Below, piece after piece: positions 1 through 8,532 of a stretch of 48,529 nt of DNA. Each line of letters begins with the position of its first letter. The first letter of the stretch is position 1. Position numbers and translations under genes: made by a program. This DNA is from Verrucomicrobiota bacterium (GTDB taxonomy: Bacteria; Verrucomicrobiota; Verrucomicrobiia; Limisphaerales; SIBE01), in assembly GCA_027623095.1 (NCBI GenBank), contig JAQBVM010000010.1, forward strand, positions 1-48,529. Direction: 5' to 3'. Below the pieces are notes generated by a model, which was not told the origin of the DNA, made no database searches, and worked only from the letters and a program-made list of their open reading frames with translations.

Positions 1-183
1 ACCAAATTGATGCGTCAGCTTGTTTCCGAGTGCTGCGGGCTGGGACAGCCCGCGGTCCAACGAATGTTCCAACAAGTCGGAAATGCATGGGAATCGCTGC
101 CGGTGGAAACGAGCTTGAGAAATTCGCCGGATGCGCCTAATGTAGAGGCGCTCGAATTCAGTCGCAAGTTGCATAGGTCCTAA
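1..183 (+). CDS. C-terminal end of a protein cut by the window edge
   Basis: Frame 1 is open from the first base to a TAA at 181-183 and encodes the last 60 residues of a protein that begins outside the window. The tail reads LMRQLVSECCGLGQPAVQRM and ends SRKLHRS; it is mixed polar and helical with no membrane segment. Only 22 bases separate it from the next start, so it may lie in one transcription unit with the following gene. I do not recognise the family. Uninterrupted reading and natural composition support a real gene end, but so short a piece could be chance. Confidence 0.5.
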   Translation, partial: TKLMRQLVSECCGLGQPAVQRMFQQVGNAWESLPVETSLRNSPDAPNVEALEFSRKLHRS

Positions 184-205
184 GATCTCGTTGCCAAGTA
201 ATTTT

Positions 206-1144
206 ATGAAAACTCCCATTTTACTATTTGTGGGTGCAGTCGTTCTGACGGCCGGAGCATTGCTGCCGAAGGTTGCAAATCATCCATTAGACAGCGGAAC
301 GATTGCCCAGGAGGCCGTTTCGAATCAAGTTTCCTACCCGGCACAAACGGAGCCAGAGGCAGGCGAACCGGCGGTGCCGGAACCACTCGACGTGGCGGCC
401 GACGAACCTGAACTTGAAATCGGAACCGGCGAAATAGCCTCAGTGGAGCCGGAAGAAGCGTCGGCGATCAAAAGCGCTGAATACACGAAACGGATTCAGA
501 CCATCACTTCAAGGTATTCTCTCGGCCTTCAAGATATCGCTCGTCTTATTCAAGGAGGCATCGATAAGCAGGTGATTCTCGCCTATATCCAAAGTTCCCG
601 CGTTCCCTTTGCACCCACCTCGCAGCAGATTGTTCAATTGCACCAAATGGGGGCGTCTCCGGAGATTATCACGGCAATCATCAATCACGGAATCGAATTG
701 AGGATGCAACAGGCGCAAGCGTTCAAAGAACAGCAAGAGCGGCTGGTTCAGCAGCGGCAAGAAGCGATTCAAGCGGCACAAGCCGCTTATGCGGTCGCAC
801 AGAATCGAAAATCTCAGTTCGAGTCAGCGGACACTGCAGCCCAAGGTTCAGCTTACAACAACGGAATCGGAAATGGGGCGAACAACAATAACTTCACAGT
901 GTTTCCAGGCTACACGTATGCCGTTATTCCACACGTTCGCGGACAATTCCACCAATCAGGGGGTTCAACAGCGCTTCCCAACGGATCTTACCCACAGTCG
1001 CAACCGCCATACACGCCAGCCGCGCCGAACAGCAACTTCAAGTACGCGAGCACTTTTCGGTATGCGCTCCCCAACTCGTCTTACCGATCTCCGGAAGGCT
1101 ACACCGCTCCGTTGCCGAAGGCGCTGCGAGATCGACTGCCGTAA
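206..1144 (+). CDS. Membrane-anchored hypothetical protein with a short helical domain and Gln/Asn-rich tail
   Basis: This 312-residue protein starts at the ATG at 206; a TTG at 191 would only add five residues before the hydrophobic segment. Residues 3-22 form a signal peptide or anchor, followed by an acidic Glu/Pro-rich linker to about residue 90. Residues about 95-165 form a compact helical domain with the phrases LGLQDIARLIQGG and GASPEIITAIINHG, two similar helix pairs that look like a small repeat for sensing or protein binding. A Gln-rich coiled stretch (about 165-200) and a low-complexity Asn/Pro/Ser/Tyr tail follow. The tail suggests a periplasmic or surface location. No catalytic motif is visible and the function is unknown. 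Confidence 0.7.
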   Translation: MKTPILLFVGAVVLTAGALLPKVANHPLDSGTIAQEAVSNQVSYPAQTEPEAGEPAVPEPLDVAADEPELEIGTGEIASVEPEEASAIKSAEYTKRIQTITSRYSLGLQDIARLIQGGIDKQVILAYIQSSRVPFAPTSQQIVQLHQMGASPEIITAIINHGIELRMQQAQAFKEQQERLVQQRQEAIQAAQAAYAVAQNRKSQFESADTAAQGSAYNNGIGNGANNNNFTVFPGYTYAVIPHVRGQFHQSGGSTALPNGSYPQSQPPYTPAAPNSNFKYASTFRYALPNSSYRSPEGYTAPLPKALRDRLP

Positions 1145-1221
1145 ATCGACATTTCGGATTCCATTTCATTTAGCCGAAACAATTCTGGATTCCTGGATTC
1201 TTGGAGAATCAGATCCGGCAC

Positions 1222-1710
1222 ATGAGTTTTTTTAAGACAATTATCGATTCGGCTCAGTCGTCTCCGGCAGCTCGGGCAGCGCTCAAGAAAGCCTTCGAGG
1301 TGGCGCGCAACGTAAGACACTCGCTGGAGAATCTTGAAACGACCGCTGTCAATGAAGTGTTGGAGAAAGCAAGATCGGGAGACGCCAATGCCCAGCATGA
1401 TTGCGGGGAAATGTATTATCTCGGAACAAGCGTTCCACAAGATGACACCGAGGCGGCGGCCTGGTTCGCAAAGGCTGCCGAGCAAAATCATCGGAAAGCC
1501 CAGTCTTCTCTGGCAGCGCTCCTGGCTCTAGGTCGTGGCATTTCGAGAGACGATCGTGAAGCGTACAAATGGGCTCGGCTGGCCTCGGAACATGGAGACG
1601 CGAACACTGAAAAAACACTGGAGCATCTCACGGCACGAATGTCGCCGGAAGAGATTTCGATTGGGGAGCAGCGTGTGGATGAGTTCAACCATCAAAAAGC
1701 GTCGCTGTAG
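1222..1710 (+). CDS. Sel1-repeat (SLR/TPR-like) protein
   Basis: This 162-residue protein starts at ATG 1222; a TTG at 1201 is possible but adds an unconserved-looking leader. It carries Sel1-like repeats: GDANAQHDCGEMYYLG and VPQDDTEAAAWFAKAAEQNH, then a second unit with ALLALGRGISRDDREAYKWA. The spacing matches the roughly 36-residue alpha-alpha hairpin of Sel1 proteins, which act as scaffolds for protein complexes. The N-terminus has no clear signal peptide, so it is probably cytoplasmic. It follows the preceding gene by 77 bases and may be cotranscribed with it. The repeat assignment is firm; the partner is unknown. Confidence 0.8.
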   Translation: MSFFKTIIDSAQSSPAARAALKKAFEVARNVRHSLENLETTAVNEVLEKARSGDANAQHDCGEMYYLGTSVPQDDTEAAAWFAKAAEQNHRKAQSSLAALLALGRGISRDDREAYKWARLASEHGDANTEKTLEHLTARMSPEEISIGEQRVDEFNHQKASL

Positions 1711-1740
1711 CGGTGGTAGCGAACCGGACAAACGGGAGAA

Positions 1741-2295
1741 TTAATCCACAAATACGATATCTGTCACCGCAACGCGCACCTTACCTCCGGACCAGCGATG
1801 CGGCACGTCCTCGACCCGTACGCTGAACGTTCTGTCTGTTTTACTCGTTAGAGGTGTGTCGTTCACAATCAATATGTTCTGATCGAACACGATGTCGTTT
1901 TCGCTCATGAAATAGGCTGTCATCGAGACTCGCTTTAGAGCCCAGTCGCCGGAATTCTTGATGCGTCCCGTAATTACCGCGAGACTTCCCTTTGAAGGAT
2001 CCATCTTTGCCTGCACCCCGGTCAATTGAACGTGCTCCCGAATGTATTGGTTTTTCTCCGGATGCGGCGCGGAGACCGGCGAAACCTGAACCTCCTGGCC
2101 AGCGTCACTTCCGGAGGCGGAAGTGGAACCTCCTTTGGCCCTCTCGATAAGCCGCCGAATTTGCTGATCGGCGTTTGCGGCAATGTTTCCGATCACGGAT
2201 TTCAATTGATTTCGAACTCCTTCCTGCCCCAGCAAGATACCGGCGCAAAGACCGAGAATAAAACCGGCTATGAATAGAAAACCGCGGCTTTTCAT
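1741..2295 (-). CDS. Membrane-anchored protein with an FxLYD-like beta domain
   Basis: This 184-residue protein has an N-terminal transmembrane anchor (about residues 5-23, FLFIAGFILGLCAGILLG), a helical segment rich in charged residues to about 55, a Ser/Gly linker, and a C-terminal beta-rich domain. In the last domain the pattern AVITGRIKNSGDWALKRVSM, then VFDQNILIVNDTPL and FSVRVEDVP, resembles the FxLYD/DUF2393 type of extracytoplasmic domain that describes modified binding of small ligands or proteins. It converges with the Sel1 gene across 30 bases. The fold call rests on pattern only, and function is unknown. Confidence 0.65.
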   Translation of the reverse strand: MKSRGFLFIAGFILGLCAGILLGQEGVRNQLKSVIGNIAANADQQIRRLIERAKGGSTSASGSDAGQEVQVSPVSAPHPEKNQYIREHVQLTGVQAKMDPSKGSLAVITGRIKNSGDWALKRVSMTAYFMSENDIVFDQNILIVNDTPLTSKTDRTFSVRVEDVPHRWSGGKVRVAVTDIVFVD

Positions 2296-2407
2296 TCGTC
2301 CTCAGTTTCATCTAACGGGATTCGGTTTTCAGCAAGAACTTTTCCAGAAACATTTACAATGACCCGCCGCGCGTGAGCAGGCAGATTGAAGCTATGAAAG
2401 GTACCGT

Positions 2408-2596
2408 GTGAAACCGAAAACGCGGACTCGAACAATGGCGGTTTTCATTTCCTGCGCCGCCGCGGTCGTGCTCAGCTGCGTTCTCTTTTGGCATTCAGAG
2501 CCTGAATACGAAGGAAGGCGGCTCAGTATCTGGTTGAACGAGCGCTCCACCTCCGATCTTCAACCTACGGCTTGTCCGGTGGATCAATGTCTTTGA
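2408..2596 (+). pseudogene. 5' fragment resembling a HEAT-repeat protein gene
   Basis: The reading frame from GTG 2408 (or ATG 2435) encodes a hydrophobic leader, MAVFISCAAAVVLSCVLFW, followed by EPEYEGRRLSIWLNE. From memory of the family, leader plus an EPxYxGxxLSxWL phrase is how many Verrucomicrobia HEAT-repeat proteins begin; these are normally several hundred residues long. Here the frame runs only about 62 codons and crosses the 3' end of hflC on the other strand, with no HEAT repeats following. I infer that the body was deleted. It could instead be a short real membrane peptide. A fragment resembling the other end of such a gene occurs at 20477-20640. Confidence 0.5.
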
Positions 2597-3533
2597 GGTA
2601 TTTGAAGATTTCGCTATCTGTGGAAAGGATCAAGGTCGTGTCCTCGGCAAGCATATCCTGATAAGTCTCCATGGTTTTGACGAATTCGTAGAACTTGATT
2701 GCTTCCTGGCTTTGATTAAACGCATTGGCATAGATCTCGGTTGCTTTGGCATCCGCCACGCCTCGAATCTCCTGAACCCTCTTGTACGCCTCCGATTCAA
2801 TCTTCAGCAAGTCCCGCTCTTTTTTTCCGATGATCTTCGCAGCCGCGCCTCCGCCCTCGGATCGAAAACGCTCGGCAATTTGCCGGCGCTCACTGATCAT
2901 TCGCTCGAAGATTCTCTCCCGGACACTTTCATTGTAGTTAATTCGTTTGAATCGCACGTCGAGCAATTCGATGCCAAAATCCGTCAATTTCTCAGCGGCC
3001 TTTTGAAACACCTCTTCCTCCACTTTCGCGCGCCCCATTGTGATCGGATAAAGGATCCCCACATTCCCAGGGGCATCGAGCAAAACGGAATCGCGCTCGG
3101 GGACGCGATCCTTCGTCGTGCGGATCATTTCGATTAATTCGTGCTTGGCGATTGAATTGCGCGTTTCGCTGCCGAGGATATCGTCGAGCCGTGAAAGCGC
3201 GCTTCGTTCATCGCGAAGCCTCAGGAAATACTGCTTGGCATCTTTGATACGCCAGCGGCCAAACGTGTCCACGACAATGTAGGTCTTGTCTTTCGTGGGC
3301 ATTTCGGTCGGGTATCCGTCCCATTCAAGAATTCGCTTCTCGATCCGGATGATTTCCTGAACAAAGGGGAGCTTGAAGTGCAAGCCTGCTTCCGTAATGG
3401 GCTCTCCGACCGGTTTGCCGAACTGCGTGATAATCACCTGCTCGGTCTCGAGAACGGTATAAGCCGCACCCATCAACACCATCGCGACCGCGAGAACAGC
3501 AGCCAAAAAAATAATTCCAGCCACCTGTTTCAT
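2565..3533 (-). CDS. hflC: HflC, SPFH-domain modulator of FtsH
   Basis: HflC forms a large membrane complex with HflK that surrounds and modulates the FtsH protease. The 322-residue product has one N-terminal membrane anchor (about residues 4-25) followed by the SPFH/band-7 domain, recognisable from VLETEQVIITQFGKPV and from LDVRFKRINYNESVRERIFE, and then a long helical stretch (RFRSEGGGAAAKIIGKKERD) typical of HflC. Length matches the family. The ATG at 3533 overlaps the hflK stop in an ATGA, and a strong Shine-Dalgarno sequence (gggagggg) lies inside the end of hflK, so the two are translationally coupled. Confidence 0.95.
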   Translation of the reverse strand: MKQVAGIIFLAAVLAVAMVLMGAAYTVLETEQVIITQFGKPVGEPITEAGLHFKLPFVQEIIRIEKRILEWDGYPTEMPTKDKTYIVVDTFGRWRIKDAKQYFLRLRDERSALSRLDDILGSETRNSIAKHELIEMIRTTKDRVPERDSVLLDAPGNVGILYPITMGRAKVEEEVFQKAAEKLTDFGIELLDVRFKRINYNESVRERIFERMISERRQIAERFRSEGGGAAAKIIGKKERDLLKIESEAYKRVQEIRGVADAKATEIYANAFNQSQEAIKFYEFVKTMETYQDMLAEDTTLILSTDSEIFKYLKDIDPPDKP

Positions 3534-4525
3534 CGGCCCCTCCCTTCGGGTTCAGTTGTTAATTGCAGCAATGGCAAGATTCCTTTGGCCCCGTCGTCCA
3601 AGATTATCTTTTTGCCTAGTTTCGGAATCACTTCACGCATTGTTTCCAGATACAATCGCCGTTTGGTTACTTGCGGCGCCTTTAGGTACTCCTCCAGTAC
3701 GGCATTAAATCGTGAGACATCGCCCTCCGCTTCGTTGACGCGCTTCAGAGCATAGCCCTCCGCCGCCTGAATCTTCTGCTCCGCTTCACCGCTGGCTCGC
3801 GGAACCACTTTGTTGTATTCGCCGTTGGCCTCGTTGATCATCTGTTCACGCTCCTGCTGGGCCTGATTGACTTCGTTGAAAGACGGCTGAACCTTCGCAG
3901 GCGGATTCACGTTCTTCAACTGAACCTGGTCAATGCTCAGACCAAGTTCGTATTTGTTCACTAGATCCTGCAACTGGGTAAGCGACCCCGACTCGATTTC
4001 CTGCCGGCCCACCGTGATCACCTCATCCACCGTCCTGTCGCCCACGACGGTCCGCATGACGGACTCCGAAATGGCCCGCAGCGTATTGTCGGGCTTGCGC
4101 ACTTTGAATAGGTAGGACTGGGGCTCCCGGATCCGGTACTGGATAATCCACTCCACCGTGGCCGCGTTGAGATCGCCGGTGACCATGCTCCGCTCCTGTT
4201 CCTGTTCATTCCCGCCGGAGTATTGGCTTAGATTGCTGGCACCCGAGGTGCCGAAACCGAATTCCTGTTTCAACTGTCTTTTGACCGGCAGGATCACCAC
4301 GCGGTCGATTCCAAACGGCAGTTTATAGCGCAACCCCGGATCGACTGTTTTGATATATTTGCCGAAACGAAGAACCACGCCCTGCGACTCCGCTGACACC
4401 GTGTAAAACACCGTGAACCCCGCCACGAGGCACAACAGAGCAACTACACCCCAGACGACAAATACGAACGGAAGCTTAAAATCACGAAGATTTCCAGGAA
4501 TATTGATACTAGGTTGTTGACTCAT
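3530..4525 (-). CDS. hflK: HflK, SPFH-domain partner of HflC
   Basis: This 331-residue protein is the first gene of the hflKC pair. It has a membrane anchor at about residues 19-42 (FVFVVWGVVALLCLVAGFTV) and an SPFH domain with the family phrases SAESQGVVLRFGKYIKTVDP and LPFGIDRVVILPVKRQ. The helical segment contains NEVNQAQQEREQMINEANGE, characteristic of HflK. It lacks the long Gly-rich N-terminus of the enterobacterial protein, which is usual outside that group. With HflC it should act at the cytoplasmic membrane, limiting FtsH access to membrane substrates. The start at ATG 4525 fits the anchor position. Any promoter would lie in 4526-4634. Confidence 0.95.
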   Translation of the reverse strand: MSQQPSINIPGNLRDFKLPFVFVVWGVVALLCLVAGFTVFYTVSAESQGVVLRFGKYIKTVDPGLRYKLPFGIDRVVILPVKRQLKQEFGFGTSGASNLSQYSGGNEQEQERSMVTGDLNAATVEWIIQYRIREPQSYLFKVRKPDNTLRAISESVMRTVVGDRTVDEVITVGRQEIESGSLTQLQDLVNKYELGLSIDQVQLKNVNPPAKVQPSFNEVNQAQQEREQMINEANGEYNKVVPRASGEAEQKIQAAEGYALKRVNEAEGDVSRFNAVLEEYLKAPQVTKRRLYLETMREVIPKLGKKIILDDGAKGILPLLQLTTEPEGRGR

Positions 4526-4634
4526 GCCTTTTTTGCAGACTCGCAGAGAATTATGGGAAGGTCAAACGATTCACGGCCTTTTCTCGACAAAGTGCTTTTA
4601 ACTTGCAGATGAACCATTTAGTTTCGCTGCGCTC

Positions 4635-4882
4635 ATGAGAATACTGCCAAACCCTGACAACCGCCGGACAGGATTCGCCTTAGCGGCACTTCTTTTTCTT
4701 GGCTTTGCTGGCTCTGTAATGCCGGTGAACCTGCAGGCGTCCCGGTATTGACTGACGCTCGCGGCTTGCAAAGGCAACCGGAACGCCCAAATGACGCTGT
4801 TGCGTTTGGCACGCGTCAACCGCAGATAGTGCGCCTGCCAAAACACCGCAACCTTGGGCCGGATACAGTGTTTCAGGTGTAA
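4635..4882 (+). pseudogene. Possible small secreted-protein gene broken by a frameshift
   Basis: An ATG at 4635 opens 38 codons that look like a signal peptide (FALAALLFLGFAGSVMP) and stop at 4749-4751. In the +2 frame relative to that start, an open stretch continues across the same region to a TAA at 4880-4882 and reads AGEPAGVPVLTDARGLQ, then DAVAFGTRQPQIVRLPKHRN. Joined by a one-base shift near 4710-4745 these would make an exported protein of about 80 residues ending just before the lipoprotein gene. Each half is too short to be sure. The alternative is a non-coding gap between hflK and the lipoprotein gene. No Shine-Dalgarno sequence precedes 4635. Confidence 0.3.
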
Positions 4883-4911
4883 GATTGCGAATAATTTGAT
4901 GGTGAATCGAA

Positions 4912-5589
4912 ATGAAAAATATGCAGATTTGGCAAACCGCCCCGCGCAAGCAACTCCTGAAAATCGCCGTTCTCAGCGGTGCTTTCTTTCTGGTTGGATG
5001 CGATTCCGGTGAGAATCGAGAGTCGCTGACGAAGCAGCAAGCGGAGTTGCAAAAACTCCAGGAAGAAAACCAAGCAATTGGAAAACTTCGTGCCGAGAAC
5101 AAGGAATTGCCCCGGCTCCGAAGAGACAATCAGGAAATCGAGACGTTAAAATCCTCGGCAGAGGATATCGCTCGAATCCGTGTGGAGAATGAGACAATTC
5201 GGAAAAACCTAGCGCGCCTGGCAGAACAAGCGAAGCTGGCGGCCGCGAATCGCGCTCAATCCCTGCTCGCGAACACAGCGGGCGCCGCCGGGCAAAACGG
5301 CTCCACGGTGGGAGGTGCCGGTCAAGCGAACCCCGGGGAGCTTCCGGTTGCCGATCCCAACGTCCCTCAGGAAAGTGATGAGATTCTGATCGAGCCGAGA
5401 TTGCTGGCAAAACTTTTACCCGAGTTTGACTGGGAAAAACTCGAACGCAAAGAGCCGGTTGCCATCAAAGCCCTGCTCGATCAGCAAGGGATCGTCCTCA
5501 CGAATTACCAGCAATTGATCGAGTTCGGGATCACCAATTACATAATCCGAAGGGACGCGCACCCCGTTCAGAAGCCAATCACGCAATGA
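4912..5589 (+). CDS. Coiled-coil lipoprotein of unknown function
   Basis: The 225-residue product has a charged N-terminus, a hydrophobic stretch and a lipobox (FFLVGC, Cys about residue 26), so it should be lipid-anchored after signal peptidase II cleavage. Residues about 35-115 form a continuous coiled coil with Gln/Leu/Glu heptads (KQQAELQKLQEENQAIGKL). A Gly/Ala/Asn linker leads to a C-terminal part with LLAKLLPEFDWEKLERKEPV and a final segment that looks globular. Its stop overlaps the start of the sialidase gene (ATGA at 5586-5589), so the two are probably translated together. No enzyme motif is visible; a structural or substrate-handling role near the outer membrane is a guess. Confidence 0.75.
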   Translation: MKNMQIWQTAPRKQLLKIAVLSGAFFLVGCDSGENRESLTKQQAELQKLQEENQAIGKLRAENKELPRLRRDNQEIETLKSSAEDIARIRVENETIRKNLARLAEQAKLAAANRAQSLLANTAGAAGQNGSTVGGAGQANPGELPVADPNVPQESDEILIEPRLLAKLLPEFDWEKLERKEPVAIKALLDQQGIVLTNYQQLIEFGITNYIIRRDAHPVQKPITQ

Positions 5590-6779
5590 AGAATACTTAC
5601 GCCGTTCTGGGCACGGTTATCCTTATCAGTCTCGTCTCGCTCAAAAGTGCTGCCGCAGAGATTCGTGTCGAACGGATCTTCGGTCCCGAAACCGAAGCGA
5701 CGCCGCAACTTGTGAAAGCGGCAAGCCCCCCAACCGCCGGCCGAAAAGTCGTCTTTCAACCCCAGCACCCCGCTGCCAACGAGAGCGGCATGCTGGAATT
5801 AATCGAGCATATCCCCACCGGCCGTTACAAACATCCATCGTCGATCGACGAGTTGGCGAACGGAGATCTTTACCTCGTCTATTATGGAGGCGAGGGCGAA
5901 TACGCGGACGGAACCGCGGTCTTTGGCTCGCGGCGCGTGAAAGGCCAGGAAAAATGGTCTCCACCGCAGCAGATCGCCAGTCACCCATTCCTCTCTCTGG
6001 GAAACGGTGTGATCTGGCAAGCCCCAAACGGCTGGGTCTGGCTTCTCTATGTCATCCGATACAGCGACACCTGGTCCTCATCACGAATCGCCGCAAAGAT
6101 CTCCAAGGACGGCGCGAAGAGCTGGTCCGATTCATTTATGTTGACGTTCGACGAAGGCACGATGGTACGCGGGCATCCGATCGTTCTTCATGACGGAAAC
6201 TATCTGATACCGATTTACCACGAAACCGGGAAAAACACGGAGTGGGTTGGACCCGATACCTCATCGTTGTTTCTGCGGTTTGATCCGATCACGAGGCGCT
6301 GGACGCAAACAGAAAAGATCCGGTCGCGCTTGGGAAATCTGCAGCCAGCACCCGTGGAAATCGCTGAAAACCACATAATCGCATTCTGCCGTCGCGGCGG
6401 GGATTACGAGCCAACGGAAGACGCCTATCTCGTCCGAGCCGAGTCGCATGACGGCGGACGCACATGGGGCGAAGGAAAAGACTCAGAGTTTCCGAATCCG
6501 AATGCGGCCGTAGATTTTATCAAACTCCAGAACGGCCATTTGCTGCTGGTTTTCAACAACAGCAAAACGGATCGGTCGCCGCTCACAGTTGCAATCTCGA
6601 CCGATAACGGAAAAACCTTTCCGCACCGCCGAAACATCGCCGAAGGCCCGGGTTCCTTTTCTTATCCAACCGCCATCCAGACGTCGGATGGAATGATACA
6701 CATCACGTTCACATCCGACGAACGCACGGTGATTCGGCGGGCTGTTTTTCCCGAAAGCGCGATCGTCGAGAGAAACTAA
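5586..6779 (+). CDS. Secreted sialidase-family (BNR/Asp-box) glycosidase
   Basis: This 397-residue protein has a signal peptide (about residues 1-24, ending SAAA) and a six-bladed beta-propeller of the BNR_2/exo-alpha-sialidase type. Three Asp-boxes are visible: SKDGAKSW, SHDGGRTW and STDNGKTF. The phrase HPSSIDELANGDLYLVYYGG near the start is typical of the BNR_2 group found in polysaccharide degraders, which may act on sialic acid or on other acidic sugars. The start overlaps the lipoprotein stop, so expression is likely coupled. Together with the convergent sulfatase it suggests glycan breakdown in the periplasm. The substrate cannot be told from sequence alone. Confidence 0.85.
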   Translation: MKNTYAVLGTVILISLVSLKSAAAEIRVERIFGPETEATPQLVKAASPPTAGRKVVFQPQHPAANESGMLELIEHIPTGRYKHPSSIDELANGDLYLVYYGGEGEYADGTAVFGSRRVKGQEKWSPPQQIASHPFLSLGNGVIWQAPNGWVWLLYVIRYSDTWSSSRIAAKISKDGAKSWSDSFMLTFDEGTMVRGHPIVLHDGNYLIPIYHETGKNTEWVGPDTSSLFLRFDPITRRWTQTEKIRSRLGNLQPAPVEIAENHIIAFCRRGGDYEPTEDAYLVRAESHDGGRTWGEGKDSEFPNPNAAVDFIKLQNGHLLLVFNNSKTDRSPLTVAISTDNGKTFPHRRNIAEGPGSFSYPTAIQTSDGMIHITFTSDERTVIRRAVFPESAIVERN

Positions 6780-6814
6780 CAGCGCCCAACCGGATCGATC
6801 GCCCGCCGCAGGCC

Positions 6815-8305
6815 TCAGTTAGACGGAGGCTTTGCGCCTCGCCAGCCCGTTTCCATCATCCGGCCGAAGTCCGCCACAAAGGATCCATTCTCCGGCAGTT
6901 CGGCGACATTTACGTTTTCCGCCGGATCGACTCTGTGATCGTAAAGTTCCCGGTCCCGGACTTTGCCCGTCCCACGGTCTTGCCACTCGGTGTAGCGATA
7001 ACGGTCCGTGCGCAGCGTATAGCCCATGAGCCGCTGTCTGTTGGCACTCCGCGGATACTGGCTGAACGCGGCTGTTTTCCACGGCCTGTCCGAATTGTCG
7101 AGCAGCGGTAAAAAGCTCAATCCCTCAAGATGCGCCGGCATTGCTAGACCGCACAGTTCCGCGAGCGTCGGGTAAATATCCACAAACTCAACCAGCGCCT
7201 CCGTTCGTCGTCCGGCCGATTTCATTCGTGGAACCGAAACGATCAGGGGAGCGTTTGTGTCGAGTTCCACATTGGAATGTTTGCACCAGGCATCGTGTTC
7301 GCCCAATTTCCAGCCGTGATCGCCCCACACGATGATGATTGTATTCTCGCGGAGTCCCAGACGGTCAAGCTCATCCACGACACGGCCAATCTGGGCGTCC
7401 ATATAACTGACGGCCGCATAATATCCATGTTTAAGCTCCCGAGCCAATTCATCAGGGATATGACCGGCCGGAATCGCATCGTACACGCGCAGCTCGCCAC
7501 CATCTCCAATCGCATAGGCCGGAGCGTCCTTGGGCCGGTAGGGATTTGACGCCAATTGAATCTTGGCCGGATCATAAAGGTCCCAATATTTCTTCGGAGC
7601 TACGAAAGGCAGGTGAGGACGAATAAACCCGACGCCCAGCCAAAAAGGTCGATTCTTTGCCTTCAATTCCCCGAGCGCCTTGATCGCCATGTCCGCAAGC
7701 GCGCCATCATGGAAGGTGTTGTCCGGAACATCCGCAACTTCGAATGCGGGACCGCGCGCAGCCCGGTTCACTTCCGTCGCGGTCTTCCCCGCCAGCCGGG
7801 CAACCCGCGCCTTTTCGCGAACCATCTTGAGATTGTCCTCAAGCCCGTATGTTGCTGCCCTCGGCCGCGTCCACGGAATAGACCACGATTGCGGGTCGTC
7901 AAATCCACCATGGTAAAGTTTCCCCATCGCTTGGACAAAGTAGCCATTGTTCTTGAAATGCTCCGGAAGCGTCACGACGTCCGGAAGGGCCGTGCGGAAA
8001 TGGGTGTTGAGATCCCAAACCTTTGTCGTGTCCGGCCGCGTTCCGGTCATCAAGCTCGATCGCGATGGCGAACAAACCGCTTGCTGGCAGTACGCCCGAT
8101 TGAAGACAAGACCGCGCGCCGCAAGTCCGTCAAGATTTGGGCTTATCACGTAGGTTTGGCCGTAAGCGCCAAACTCCGGCCGCAAATCATCCACCGCGAT
8201 GAAAAGCACGTTGAATTTCCCGGCCCCCTCCGCGGGCGCAGATCGGGAAGAAATCGTTTCGCGCGCCAATGTGACAACGAGTAGAAGTGAAAGAAACCAT
8301 TTCAT
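6815..8305 (-). CDS. Sulfatase, iduronate-2-sulfatase type
   Basis: Starting at ATG 8305 gives 496 residues with a signal peptide (MKWFLSLLLVVTLA); the frame stays open a further 72 codons upstream but that part lacks coding character. The sulfatase signature CSPSRSSLMTG starts at Cys78, the residue converted to formylglycine by a maturase or FGE. Metal ligands are the Asp pair at 39-40 (AVDDLRPEFGAYG) and the later WGDHGWKLGEHDAW, with the DLRPEFGAYG phrase typical of iduronate-sulfatase-like family members. It should remove sulfate esters from polysaccharides in the periplasm. It converges with the sialidase gene across 35 bases. Confidence 0.93.
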   Translation of the reverse strand: MKWFLSLLLVVTLARETISSRSAPAEGAGKFNVLFIAVDDLRPEFGAYGQTYVISPNLDGLAARGLVFNRAYCQQAVCSPSRSSLMTGTRPDTTKVWDLNTHFRTALPDVVTLPEHFKNNGYFVQAMGKLYHGGFDDPQSWSIPWTRPRAATYGLEDNLKMVREKARVARLAGKTATEVNRAARGPAFEVADVPDNTFHDGALADMAIKALGELKAKNRPFWLGVGFIRPHLPFVAPKKYWDLYDPAKIQLASNPYRPKDAPAYAIGDGGELRVYDAIPAGHIPDELARELKHGYYAAVSYMDAQIGRVVDELDRLGLRENTIIIVWGDHGWKLGEHDAWCKHSNVELDTNAPLIVSVPRMKSAGRRTEALVEFVDIYPTLAELCGLAMPAHLEGLSFLPLLDNSDRPWKTAAFSQYPRSANRQRLMGYTLRTDRYRYTEWQDRGTGKVRDRELYDHRVDPAENVNVAELPENGSFVADFGRMMETGWRGAKPPSN

Positions 8306-8532
8306 AGGGATGTCTGAAGGTCGTATATCACTACAAATCACCGCGCGAAATGAAAAAGTGCCCCTGTATCCCTTTCTCGCCGCTACGGCTTCAGGTTCCC
8401 TTTCTCCTTCGGCACGGTTTCCGTCTCGCGCATCCCAGACGTCACCGAAACCGGAGTGCAACCGCACTCCCAGCCTTTGAGTATCGCTCGAACGGCTGGC
8501 GCTAGAATTGACCAGAATCAACGCCCGAGCCT

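Noticed and set aside
4598-4846. Minus-strand frame of 82 codons
   Set aside because: No family features, Ala/Arg-rich, and antisense to the better-looking signal-peptide frame at 4635.
7556-8284. Plus-strand frame of 242 codons
   Set aside because: It is antisense to the sulfatase gene, whose signature motifs are intact.
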